Assembly (NCBI RefSeq): GCF_029360805.1
Contig: NZ_JARKNC010000002.1
Coordinates: 62,001 to 126,000 of the forward strand
DNA from: Daejeonella sp. JGW-45
Lineage (GTDB): Bacteria > Bacteroidota > Bacteroidia > Sphingobacteriales > Sphingobacteriaceae
Length of the DNA stretch: 64,000 nucleotides
Direction: 5' to 3'
A program made the position numbers and the translations under genes. This document shows, in pieces, positions 34,984-43,644 of the stretch (its first letter is position 1; the number at the start of each line of letters is the position of its first letter). The notes beneath the pieces were generated by a model. The model worked only from the letters and a program-made list of their open reading frames with translations, was not told where the DNA came from and made no database searches.

Positions 34984-35962
34984 CCGCCACTGCCTCCGGC
35001 TTCGTTCCCGTGATCCGGTCAATTTCCTGCATAAGCTCATCGCTTAACAGCGGAACAATATCCAAGGACGTTAACGTTTCTTTTAACTGATGCGTTTTCG
35101 ATGCACCGAGAATAACGGTACTTACGTTCGGATTCTTTAAACACCAGGCTATAGCAAGTTTTGGCAGGCTTGTACCGAGCTTATCGGCCAGCATCTTGAG
35201 CTGCCTGATTTTGTTCAGATTCTCCTCTTTAAGCCAGCGGTCTCTTAGCCATCCCAGGCTTTCCATTTTAAACCTGGTATCAGTTGGGTCAGCGTCCAGA
35301 TATTTCCCCGAAAGCATACCTGACGCCAGGGGGCTCCAAATGGTAGTACCCATCCCGAAATTCCGGAAGAGAGTCAGGAAATCTCTCTCGAGCTTATCTC
35401 TCCATAGCATGCTGTACTGGGGCTGCTCCATTACCGGTGCAATAAGATGATTCTTTTCAGCAAAATAATGTGCTTCCATAATCTCTGCGGCACTCCATTC
35501 GGAAGTACCCCAATAAAGGGCTTTACCCTGCATGATGATCTGATGCATCGCCCAAACGGTTTCCTCGATAGGCGTCTCGGGATCTGCCCGATGACAGAAA
35601 AGCAGATCGAGATGATCCAGCTGCAACCGTTTAAGAGCATTGTCCGTTCCTTCGAACAGATGTTTTTTGGAAAGGCCGATCATGTTCGGTTTCTTTTCTT
35701 CTGCACCAAAATAGATCTTGCTTGAAACAATATAGGAACTGCGATCCCAGTTTTTCTTCTTTAAAATATTTCCCATCACAATTTCCGACTTGCCTCCGGC
35801 GTAACCCTCGGCATTGTCGAAGAAATTCACCCCGCTGTCATAAGCAAGGTCCATAAGTTCTTCTGCGATCTTATCCTCTATCTGATTACCGAATGTAAGC
35901 CAGCTGCCAAGAGAAAGCGCGCTTACCTTTAAACCGGATCTACCTAAACGTCTGTATTCCAT
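34979..35962 (-). CDS. Aldo/keto reductase (Kv-beta/YghZ-like)
   Basis: 327 residues. NADPH-dependent reductase of carbonyl compounds with a TIM barrel. Visible: RRLGRSGLKVSALSLGSW, the catalytic Asp/Tyr in NFFDNAEGYAGGKSE, the Lys in IVSSKIYF, the His in LLFCHRAD, and the C-terminal cofactor loop VILGASKTHQLKE. The length and the GxSGLKVS start place it with AKR6/AKR14 (voltage-channel beta/YghZ). Monocistronic. Its stop codon lies in a heptamer array. Confidence 0.93.
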   Translation of the reverse strand: MEYRRLGRSGLKVSALSLGSWLTFGNQIEDKIAEELMDLAYDSGVNFFDNAEGYAGGKSEIVMGNILKKKNWDRSSYIVSSKIYFGAEEKKPNMIGLSKKHLFEGTDNALKRLQLDHLDLLFCHRADPETPIEETVWAMHQIIMQGKALYWGTSEWSAAEIMEAHYFAEKNHLIAPVMEQPQYSMLWRDKLERDFLTLFRNFGMGTTIWSPLASGMLSGKYLDADPTDTRFKMESLGWLRDRWLKEENLNKIRQLKMLADKLGTSLPKLAIAWCLKNPNVSTVILGASKTHQLKETLTSLDIVPLLSDELMQEIDRITGTKPEAVAV

Positions 35963-36101
35963 AGTTTTGCAAATTGAATCGTGTATTGTTCTGATTTCTT
36001 AAAATTAGTGTTTGTATTCTGAATAAATAATAGTTCCTCATCTTCATTCAAAAACTTTACACAGGTCTGTATATTTTTATAAATTAAGCCCTTTAATCAA
36101 A

Positions 36102-36120
36102 TGCCTGTCTGCGGAAGGCA
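36102..36120. repeat. Short palindrome upstream of smc
   Basis: TGCCT and AGGCA flank a 9-nt loop, 12 nt before the smc start codon. It resembles dispersed palindromes of Bacteroidota and could affect ribosome access. The 170-nt gap otherwise is AT-rich, with a TATATTTT near-match to a -7 box at about 36071. Confidence 0.4.
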
Positions 36121-36132
36121 GAAACCAGCAAC

Positions 36133-39100
36133 ATGCAGCTTACCCAACTGGAAATCAAAGGCTTTAAAAGCTTTGGCGACAAGATCACCATCAACTTTCA
36201 CGATGGTGTGACCGCTATTGTCGGGCCCAATGGTTGCGGGAAATCAAATGTTGTTGATGCGATCCGGTGGGTGCTTGGCGAACAGAGTACGAGGATGCTT
36301 CGCTCGGAAAAAATGGAGAACATTATTTTCAACGGAACCAGGACGCGCAAGCCCTCCAACCTGGCTGAAGTTTCCCTGACCTTTGATAACACCCGGAATA
36401 TACTCCCCACCGACTTTTCGAAAGTAACGGTCACACGAAAACTATACCGCTCCGGTGATAGTGAATATCGGCTAAACGATGTGCAATGCAGGTTAAAGGA
36501 TATTACCGATCTTTTCCTTGATACTGGAATCGGCTCCGACTCCTATTCTATTATCGAATTGAAGATGATAGATGAGATCATCGCAAATAAAGACAATTCG
36601 CGAAGGGCCCTGTTTGAAGAAGCTTCGGGTATTTCTAAATATAAGCTGAGAAAAAAGCAGACCTTCAGCAAACTCAAAGAAACTGAGGCCGACCTGAGCC
36701 GGGTGGATGACCTTTTGTTTGAGATTGAAAAAAACCTCAAAACACTGGAGAACCAGGCGAAAAAGGCCGAACGTTATTACCGGCTTAAAGAACAATATAA
36801 GAACCTTAGTATTGCTTTAGCCTCCTTCCGGATAGCCGGGTTCAGTGAGTCGTTAACCAGGCTGGAAGATCAGGAACAGCAGCAGTTGGTGGATAGCAGC
36901 GGGATCAGCACCGCGATAAGCAATTTAGAAGCACTGCTTCAGCAGCAGAAACTGGACAGCCTTAACCTGGAAAAGAACCTGTCTGTACAGCAGAAAGCCA
37001 CTAATGAGTTTGTTGCAAAGATCAGGGCGTATGAAAGTGATAAAAAACTAAAGAACGAGCAACTCCGGTTTCTCGAAGAAAAGAAGAAAAGGCTTAGCGA
37101 TGAGCTTGAAAAAGACAAAAATCAACTTAATCATATTTTCTATAATCAGAAGCGATTGAACGAGGAGCTGGTTCAGGAATCTGAAACACTGGAAATAGTC
37201 CGGGCTTCAGTAAAAAATCAGCATGCAGATCTTGAAACCTTAAGAGCTGCGCAACTGAAATCCAGGGCAGATCTGGATATACTGAACCGTGAGAACAGCG
37301 AGTTACAAAACCAGCTTTATAAACTTGAGAAAGATATCGCCATCCTGAATATCCAGAAGGAAGCCCTTCACCAAGAAAGCAGCCGTAATGTAGCTGATAC
37401 CCAATCGAAAGAAACTGAGCTGAACGAATTCAATAAGGTAATTGCCGAATTGCAGGTTAATCTGGAGGCCAAGCAAAAGGATCTTAATACAGGCAAAGAG
37501 CGAGAGGAAGAACTTCAAAGGCAGATAAGCACTATAAATGAACAGCTTATTGAGGAAAAAGAGCTCCTAAACCAGGAAAGCAGGAAACTGGATTCAAAGC
37601 AAAATGAATACAACCTGACGAAGTCTATGGTTGACAACCTGGAAGGATTTCCTGAATCTATCCGTTTCCTGAGGAAGAACGCTGGCTGGGCTAAACAGGC
37701 TCCTCTTTTTTCCGACATTCTTTTCTGCAAAGAAGAATACAGGATCGCTGTTGAAAATTACCTGGAACCTGTTATGAACCACTATGTTGTGGAAAACCAT
37801 ACCGAGGCAGTGCAGGCGATAAAACTATTGAGTGAAGCGTCGCGTGGCCGGGCAAACTTCTTCATCCTGGACGCTCTTAAAGATAGTAAACCAAAACCTG
37901 CGCCAGCAGTGATTGATAAGGACCTTATCCCGGCACTGGACGTTATTGATACGGACGCAAAATATCGTCCACTCTGCCAGATACTGCTACAAAACGTGTT
38001 TTTAGTGCAGTCTTCTGAAGAAGACGAATTAAAAAAAGACCTGCCAGCAGAACAAATAGTCTTACTGGGAAAATCCGGCATGTTCTCCAAAACGCGGACA
38101 GGTATGTCTGGCGGCTCTGTCGGACTGTTTGAAGGCAAACGTATTGGCCGGGCTAAGAATATCGAGAAATTAGCGAAAGAGATCAGTTCGGGGCAGAATA
38201 CGATCTCGAAGCTGAAAGCAGCCATTGATGAACATAGTGTAAGGCTGGAAAGTCTTAAGGCTTCTTCGCAAAATGATCACATCCAGCAAGTCCAGTTTGA
38301 GATAAACCGGCTAAACAATGAGCTTACTTCCGTTAAAACAAAACAGGAACAATACCTCGCCTTTATAGAGAACAGTCAGAACCGGAAACAGGATATCGAG
38401 GCCAGGATTGCCGGTATAACAGACGAGCTTCTGGCTGCAGAACCCCGGATCGTTGAACTTAAGGCAAGCAAGGAGGCCAGGCAGGTACAGCTTGTATCCG
38501 ATCAGCAAAATTACAACGGGCTGGCCGACCAGGTAAACAGTATGTCGGCTGCCTATAACCAGGAAAACATCAAGTTTCATCAGCAGCAAAATAAAGTTGC
38601 CGGCATTGAGAAAGACCTCGAATATCGTGAAAGCCAGCAAAACAGCCTGGAAACAAGAATCAATGCTAACAGCGCGGAACTTGAGACTGCTCAGATCGGT
38701 ATCATGGAAGCGCTCCTGCATTCAGACCATTCAGATGATGATCTGATCGCCATGTACGCACAAAAAGAAGAGTTTGAACTGGCGGTGCAGGAAGCCGAGC
38801 AAACCTACTACGCTTCAAGGGGAGCAATCACCGAGTCGGAAAGCAATATTGCCACATTAAGAAAAAATAAGGAGCAAGCTGATCTCATAGGCAGCGAGAT
38901 CAAGGATCAAAAAACTAATATCAAGCTGGAGTTAAATGCATTGAAGGAACGTTTGTCGGTGGAGTTCTCCGTCGACATTTCCACCTTGCTTGATGAGGAA
39001 AATACTAATCAGTACCAAACCGAAAGTGAGCAGGACACGCGGGAAAAAACCGAGCGTATCAAACGCCAGCTTGATGACTTCGGCGCCATTAATCCTATGG

Positions 39101-39684
39101 CAATGGAAGCCTATAAGGAAATGGACGAGCGTTATACTTTTATTCAACAGCAGAAAAAAGACCTCGCAGAAGCCAAATCATCCCTTTTGCAAACAATTAA
39201 GGAGATCGATGATACAGCAAAGGAAAAGTTCATGGAAGCTTTTGTCAAGGTCAGGGAGCATTTTATAGAAGTGTTCAGGTCCTTGTTTAACCAGGAAGAC
39301 AGCTGCGACCTTGTTTTAGTTGACCCGTCCAACCCACTTGAATCAGATATTGATATTCTGGCCCGGCCTAAAGGTAAACGGCCGCTTTCTATCAATCAGT
39401 TGTCCGGGGGTGAGAAAACACTTACTGCCACGGCAATTCTTTTCTCGCTGTATCTTTTAAAACCAGCGCCATTCTGTATTTTCGATGAGGTTGATGCACC
39501 ACTGGACGACACTAACATCGACAAGTTCAATAACATCATTCGGGAATTTTCGGGGCAATCCCAGTTCATCATCGTATCTCATAATAAACGGACGATTGCC
39601 AGTACGGATATCATATATGGCGTGACCATGGCAGAACAAGGTGTTTCGAGAGTGGTAGCGGTTGATATACGGGAAGTTGCGTAG
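36133..39684 (+). CDS. smc: Chromosome segregation protein SMC
   Basis: 1183 residues, normal length. It forms the ATPase ring that compacts and segregates chromosomes. The Walker A motif GPNGCGKSN is at 31-39. Two long coiled coils (about 170-500 and 670-1010) flank a hinge (about 515-650). The C-terminal head has the ABC signature QLSGGEKTLTATA and Walker B FCIFDEVDAPLDDTN. Bacterial SMC works with ScpA/ScpB, which are not in this window. The stop is followed by heptamers and then rnpB. Confidence 0.98.
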   Translation: MQLTQLEIKGFKSFGDKITINFHDGVTAIVGPNGCGKSNVVDAIRWVLGEQSTRMLRSEKMENIIFNGTRTRKPSNLAEVSLTFDNTRNILPTDFSKVTVTRKLYRSGDSEYRLNDVQCRLKDITDLFLDTGIGSDSYSIIELKMIDEIIANKDNSRRALFEEASGISKYKLRKKQTFSKLKETEADLSRVDDLLFEIEKNLKTLENQAKKAERYYRLKEQYKNLSIALASFRIAGFSESLTRLEDQEQQQLVDSSGISTAISNLEALLQQQKLDSLNLEKNLSVQQKATNEFVAKIRAYESDKKLKNEQLRFLEEKKKRLSDELEKDKNQLNHIFYNQKRLNEELVQESETLEIVRASVKNQHADLETLRAAQLKSRADLDILNRENSELQNQLYKLEKDIAILNIQKEALHQESSRNVADTQSKETELNEFNKVIAELQVNLEAKQKDLNTGKEREEELQRQISTINEQLIEEKELLNQESRKLDSKQNEYNLTKSMVDNLEGFPESIRFLRKNAGWAKQAPLFSDILFCKEEYRIAVENYLEPVMNHYVVENHTEAVQAIKLLSEASRGRANFFILDALKDSKPKPAPAVIDKDLIPALDVIDTDAKYRPLCQILLQNVFLVQSSEEDELKKDLPAEQIVLLGKSGMFSKTRTGMSGGSVGLFEGKRIGRAKNIEKLAKEISSGQNTISKLKAAIDEHSVRLESLKASSQNDHIQQVQFEINRLNNELTSVKTKQEQYLAFIENSQNRKQDIEARIAGITDELLAAEPRIVELKASKEARQVQLVSDQQNYNGLADQVNSMSAAYNQENIKFHQQQNKVAGIEKDLEYRESQQNSLETRINANSAELETAQIGIMEALLHSDHSDDDLIAMYAQKEEFELAVQEAEQTYYASRGAITESESNIATLRKNKEQADLIGSEIKDQKTNIKLELNALKERLSVEFSVDISTLLDEENTNQYQTESEQDTREKTERIKRQLDDFGAINPMAMEAYKEMDERYTFIQQQKKDLAEAKSSLLQTIKEIDDTAKEKFMEAFVKVREHFIEVFRSLFNQEDSCDLVLVDPSNPLESDIDILARPKGKRPLSINQLSGGEKTLTATAILFSLYLLKPAPFCIFDEVDAPLDDTNIDKFNNIIREFSGQSQFIIVSHNKRTIASTDIIYGVTMAEQGVSRVVAVDIREVA

Positions 39685-39685
39685 C

Positions 39686-39804
39686 GGAGGTGTGAGGTGT
39701 GAAGTGTGAGGGAATAGGGATTAGGGAATAGGGATTTCCGACATCGATAGGTACAGGTGTCTGCCACGTTCAGACCTCCGATTTCAGACTTCAGACCTCA
39801 AATA
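39686..39804. repeat. Paired heptad arms between smc and rnpB
   Basis: Left arm 39686-39734 has seven heptamers that drift from GGAGGTG/TGAGGTG to ATAGGGA/TTAGGGA, starting one base after the smc stop. Right arm 39770-39804 has five (TCAGACC/TCAGACT type), ending six bases before the rnpB -7 box. In reverse complement the right arm reads GGTCTGA, close to the GGTGTGA phase of the left arm. Confidence 0.9.
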
Positions 39805-39810
39805 ATTCCG

Positions 39811-39818
39811 TATCTTTG
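39811..39818 (+). promoter_or_regulatory. -7 box of rnpB
   Basis: TATCTTTG matches TAnnTTTG and lies directly upstream of the P1 helix of RNase P RNA. No TTG at -33; that position is occupied by heptamers. Confidence 0.75.
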
Positions 39819-39820
39819 CA

Positions 39821-40213
39821 GAGCAAGCTGTTCTATCGCTGTCCGCCATGAGCGGAGAGAGGAAAGTCCGGGCAACACAGGGCATCCTGCTTCCTAACGG
39901 GAAGGTCCCGCGTCATGCGGGAACGGAAAGTGCTACAGAAAACAAACTTCCTCCAACCCTTAGGTTGGTGGTAAAGGTGAAAACGTGAGGTAAGAGCTCA
40001 CGGTCTTCCCGGGCGACCGGGATTACGGTAAACCCCAGGAGTTGAAAGACCAAATAGGTTCCGGAAGCGAAGCGGCCCGCTTACTTTTCCCGTACGTACG
40101 GGATTCTCCGGAATGGGTAGGTCGTTAGATCACGTGAGCAATTGCGTGGCCAGATAAATGATAGAAGTCCCGCTAATGCGGGAATACAGAACCCGGCTTA
40201 CAGGCTTGCTTTT
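39821..40213 (+). ncRNA. rnpB: RNase P RNA, class A
   Basis: Catalytic RNA that matures tRNA 5' ends. The universal 5' signature GAGGAAAGTCCGGGC is at about 39856-39870 and the 3' signature ACAGAACCCGGCTTA ends near 40200. GGTAAGAGCTCAC, ACGGTAAACCCC and AAATAGG are further conserved core segments in the expected order. P1 closes by pairing AGCAAGC (39822-39828) with GCTTGCT (40204-40210). About 393 nt, type A length. Three of its stems are TCCCG...CGGGA palindromes. A strong terminator follows. Confidence 0.96.
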
Positions 40214-40226
40214 AAAAAAGAATCAG

Positions 40227-40253
40227 ACCCCGGATTAAATCCGGGGTTTTTTT
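40227..40253 (+). terminator. Intrinsic terminator of rnpB
   Basis: ACCCCGGAT and ATCCGGGGT form a 9-bp stem with a 3-nt loop, followed by a T-run. Confidence 0.95.
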
Positions 40254-40330
40254 CAAACATTTACATATGTTCAAACAATCGTTATATTCGCGGGTTATGT
40301 TCGCAGAATAAACGAGGATCAAAACACCCT

Positions 40331-41710
40331 ATGGCTAAAATTTTGATAATTGATGATGAGAAGGCAATCCGCAATACTTTACGGGAGATTCTCGAATACG
40401 AAGAATACCAGGTAGAAGATGTTGATAACGGACCTGATGCTCTTGACCTAATTAAAAAGAATGAATACGATCTGATCCTCTGCGATATTAAAATGAATAA
40501 AATGGATGGTATGGAGGTCCTTACTGAGGGACTTACAATACAGCCAGATCTTCCGTTTATCATGATTTCGGGACACGGAACCGTTGAAACTGCCGTGGAA
40601 GCAAGCAAGAAAGGTGCATTCGATTTTATTTCCAAACCACCGGATCTCAACCGTTTGCTTATTACCGTCAGAAATGCGCTGGAACGCAAGAACCTCGTTA
40701 CTGAGACCAAGGTATTAAAACGCAAAGCAAGTAAAGTTCGCGAGATGCTGGGTAATTCGGCAGCGATAGACCGCATTAAAGATACGATCGAACGGGTAGC
40801 TCCTACAGATGCCAGGGTATTGATTACCGGCGCCAATGGCAGCGGCAAGGAACTGGTAGCCAGGTGGCTTCATGAGAAATCCAACCGTGCGAACTCCCCC
40901 CTTATTGAAGTTAATTGTGCTGCCATTCCCTCAGAGTTGATTGAGAGTGAATTATTTGGTCATGAAAAGGGTTCTTTTACATCGGCTATAAAACAGCGGA
41001 TAGGGAAGTTTGAGCAGGCCAGCGGGGGTACTCTATTTTTAGATGAGATAGGCGATATGAGCCTGTCGGCTCAGGCAAAAGTGCTGCGTGCTCTTCAGGA
41101 GAATAAGGTAACTCGTGTTGGTGGGGAAAAAGAGATCGATGTTGATGTGAGGGTGATCGCTGCTACTAATAAGGATCTTTTGAAAGAGATAGAGGCCGGT
41201 AATTTCAGGATGGACCTTTACCATCGCCTGAGTGTGATTCTGATCCATGTACCTCATCTTACAGAACGTAAAGACGATATACCCCTTATTGCTCAGAATT
41301 TCTGTGACGAGATCTGCCAGGACTATGGCATGCCGGTCAAAAAGATCAACGACGCAGCAATGGAAGCGCTTCAGGCAATGCCCTGGACAGGTAACATACG
41401 TGAACTCCGCAATATGATAGAGCGGCTGATTATTCTGAGCGATAAAGTCATCACTGACAAGGATGTAAAAACGTTTGCAAATCCTTCCTCTGCAGCTCCG
41501 GTAACGGAAAACGGATCCGCACCCGCTACGACAAATTTTGATCAGTTCACCAATTTCCAGGAATACAAAGACTTCGCCGAACGGGATTATATTAAGTATA
41601 AGCTTGAGAAGAATAACTGGAATGTCTCAAAAACGGCAGATGATATTGATATCCAGAGAAGTCATTTGTATAGTAAAATTGAGAAGTACGGGTTGAAGCG
41701 AGCGGAATAG
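40331..41710 (+). CDS. NtrC-type sigma-54-dependent response regulator
   Basis: 459 residues starting at the ATG at 40331 (MAKILIIDDE); a longer open frame runs back through rnpB and is rejected. The receiver domain has the phospho-acceptor Asp52 in LILCDIKMNKMDG, with Thr and Lys (SKPP) in place. The AAA+ domain has Walker A GANGSGKE (167-174), Walker B LFLDEIGD (235-242) and an L1 loop GSFTSA (214-219) in place of the canonical GAFTGA that contacts sigma-54. The C-terminal Fis-type helix-turn-helix spans about 425-455. The cognate histidine kinase is not adjacent. Confidence 0.94.
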   Translation: MAKILIIDDEKAIRNTLREILEYEEYQVEDVDNGPDALDLIKKNEYDLILCDIKMNKMDGMEVLTEGLTIQPDLPFIMISGHGTVETAVEASKKGAFDFISKPPDLNRLLITVRNALERKNLVTETKVLKRKASKVREMLGNSAAIDRIKDTIERVAPTDARVLITGANGSGKELVARWLHEKSNRANSPLIEVNCAAIPSELIESELFGHEKGSFTSAIKQRIGKFEQASGGTLFLDEIGDMSLSAQAKVLRALQENKVTRVGGEKEIDVDVRVIAATNKDLLKEIEAGNFRMDLYHRLSVILIHVPHLTERKDDIPLIAQNFCDEICQDYGMPVKKINDAAMEALQAMPWTGNIRELRNMIERLIILSDKVITDKDVKTFANPSSAAPVTENGSAPATTNFDQFTNFQEYKDFAERDYIKYKLEKNNWNVSKTADDIDIQRSHLYSKIEKYGLKRAE

Positions 41711-41711
41711 A

Positions 41712-41890
41712 GTTGTACGTTATAAGTTATACGTTGTACGTGCAAAACGGACATATGCAACTTATAACGTATCACGTAAAACTTACAACGTAGGGTACGT
41801 ATGCAAACTTATAACGTACAACGTATAACTTACAACGTTTAGGTACATATGCAAACTTACAACGTATCACGTATAACTTACAACGTTTTA
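41712..41890. repeat. Large heptad array with a 46-48-nt higher-order repeat
   Basis: From one base after the regulator stop to within the end of pntB. Left part 41712-41746: GTTGTAC/GTTATAA heptamers. From 41755 the inverted family (ACAACGT, ATAACGT, ATAACTT) appears in three blocks, each opening with ATGCAA at 41755, 41801 and 41849. The last block supplies the pntB stop codon and the codons before it. Confidence 0.92.
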
Positions 41891-43287
41891 ATCTCAGCAA
41901 CCAATTGCTGCAGCACTGATTTCGCGTCGCCGAACAACATGGATGATTTTGGCTGGAAGAAGAGCTCGTTTTCAATTCCGGCGTAACCGGGATTCATGCT
42001 TCTTTTATTGATTATCACTAACTTAGCCAGTTCCACATCAAGTACAGGCATCCCATAGATAGGTGATGAAGCATCTGTTTTGGCTGCAGGATTTACTACG
42101 TCATTAGCTCCCAGGATTAATACCACATCCGTGGAAGGAAATTCCTCATTGGCCTGTTCCATTTCAAGCAGGCTCCCATAATCTACATCGGCTTCTGCAA
42201 GAAGAACGTTCATATGGCCGGGCATGCGGCCTGCTACCGGGTGAATGGCATAGGTCACTTCTACTCCCTTGTCCGTCAATAACTTTTCAAGCTCGTGACA
42301 GACATGCTGCGCCTGGGCTACTGCCAGTCCGTAGCCCGGGACTATAATAACTTTTTTAGCATAGCTCATCACTACGGCAGAGTCGCTGATGGAAATTTCC
42401 TTGTATGAGCCCTGGTCTTTATTTCCTGCAGAACCTGAAACCCCGCCGCCAAAGGAACCGATCAATACGTTGCTAAGCGGCCTGTTCATAGCTTTGCACA
42501 TTAGAATGGTGAGGATTGTTCCTGCGGAGCCCACCAGGATACCTCCTGTTAACATGACCGGATTATTATATAAGAAGCCGCCAAAAGCAGCGGCTACTCC
42601 CGTGAACGAATTTAACAGGGAGATTACAACCGGCATATCGGCGCCCCCTATCGGAAGGACAAAAAACAATCCATAAACGACTGACAATGCAAGCACCAGG
42701 TAGAAGAGATTTGCCGCTGCAGCATCTCCCGAAATAATTAAATACCCGGATAGTACGATAATAGCTCCGAAAATGATCAGATTAACAATATGCTGACCTT
42801 TAAATGAAAAATCTTTGATGCTCCCGTTCAACTTGCCCCAGGCTATCATACTGCCGGCAAATGAAATCGTTCCTATAATCAAACCCGCGAAAATTATAAG
42901 GAGTGTGCCTCCACCGGCAGCCTGCCCCACCCTCGTTTGATGCATGAGATGTTCAAACTCTACCACCGAAATAAGAGCTGCACAGGCTCCGCCCATTCCG
43001 TTGAAAAGACTTACCATCTCTGGCATGGCAGTCATTTTAACTTTCTTTGCAGCTAATGTCCCCAACAGCGTGCCGATCAGCAAAGCTGCAAATATCCAGG
43101 TGTAATTTCCCAAACGCAAGCCTTGCTCTTCGTATAAGAATATGGTTCCGAGAATAGCTATTGTCATGCCGCCGGCAGCAATCAGGTTTCCCCTGCGGGC
43201 AGTTTCCGGGTGACTTAACATTTTCAAACCGATGATAAACGTTACTGAGCCGATGAGATAACAGAGAGTGAGGATATTCAATTCCAT
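41878..43287 (-). CDS. pntB: NAD(P) transhydrogenase subunit beta
   Basis: 469 residues. An N-terminal membrane domain of about eight helices is followed from about residue 290 by the NADP-binding domain III, with the motif IVPGYGLAVAQAQH, AIHPVAGRMPGHMNVLLAEA and LGANDVVNPAA. It couples hydride transfer between NADH and NADP+ to proton movement at the inner membrane. Third gene of the pntAa-pntAb-pntB operon. The last residues (KTL) and the stop codon are encoded by the bordering repeat array, so the C-terminus has been set by the repeat. Confidence 0.96.
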   Translation of the reverse strand: MELNILTLCYLIGSVTFIIGLKMLSHPETARRGNLIAAGGMTIAILGTIFLYEEQGLRLGNYTWIFAALLIGTLLGTLAAKKVKMTAMPEMVSLFNGMGGACAALISVVEFEHLMHQTRVGQAAGGGTLLIIFAGLIIGTISFAGSMIAWGKLNGSIKDFSFKGQHIVNLIIFGAIIVLSGYLIISGDAAAANLFYLVLALSVVYGLFFVLPIGGADMPVVISLLNSFTGVAAAFGGFLYNNPVMLTGGILVGSAGTILTILMCKAMNRPLSNVLIGSFGGGVSGSAGNKDQGSYKEISISDSAVVMSYAKKVIIVPGYGLAVAQAQHVCHELEKLLTDKGVEVTYAIHPVAGRMPGHMNVLLAEADVDYGSLLEMEQANEEFPSTDVVLILGANDVVNPAAKTDASSPIYGMPVLDVELAKLVIINKRSMNPGYAGIENELFFQPKSSMLFGDAKSVLQQLVAEIKTL

Positions 43288-43323
43288 AGAGGGCCGGTAT
43301 ATATTATTTTCTGCTTCAAATAA

Positions 43324-43632
43324 CTATTTCTTCTTTTTGAACATCTCCAGCATGCGATCTGTAACGACAAAGCCTCCCACCACATTCAGTGTTCCTAATA
43401 AGACTGCAAGAAAACCCAGGATCAGCGCAGCGTAATTGCCTTCTTCGGCTTTTCCCATAACAATTATTGCTCCTATTATTACTACCCCGTGAATAGCATT
43501 TGCACCACTCATCAGCGGCGTATGAAGTACACTTGGAACTCTGCCGATAACTTCAATTCCCAAAAAAACACTGAGTATAACAATATATATTATTTGCTGA
43601 TGAAGCGTGATCCAGTCTAATGCAATTTCCAT
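43324..43632 (-). CDS. pntAb: NAD(P) transhydrogenase subunit alpha, membrane part
   Basis: 102 residues with three membrane segments. It corresponds to the membrane domain that in E. coli is the C-terminal part of PntA; here it is a separate polypeptide as in many bacteria. Conserved RVPSVLHTPLMSGANAIHG is the family signature. It lies 12 nt downstream of pntAa and 36 nt upstream of pntB on the same strand. Confidence 0.95.
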   Translation of the reverse strand: MEIALDWITLHQQIIYIVILSVFLGIEVIGRVPSVLHTPLMSGANAIHGVVIIGAIIVMGKAEEGNYAALILGFLAVLLGTLNVVGGFVVTDRMLEMFKKKK

Positions 43633-43644
43633 ATTTGTTGTTTT

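Noticed and set aside
40142-40330. N-terminal extension of the NtrC-type regulator
   Set aside because: It lies over the 3' end of rnpB and its terminator. The receiver domain starts naturally at the ATG at 40331.
41712-41890. CRISPR-like array
   Set aside because: Repeats are 7 nt with no spacers of constant length and no cas genes are present in the window.
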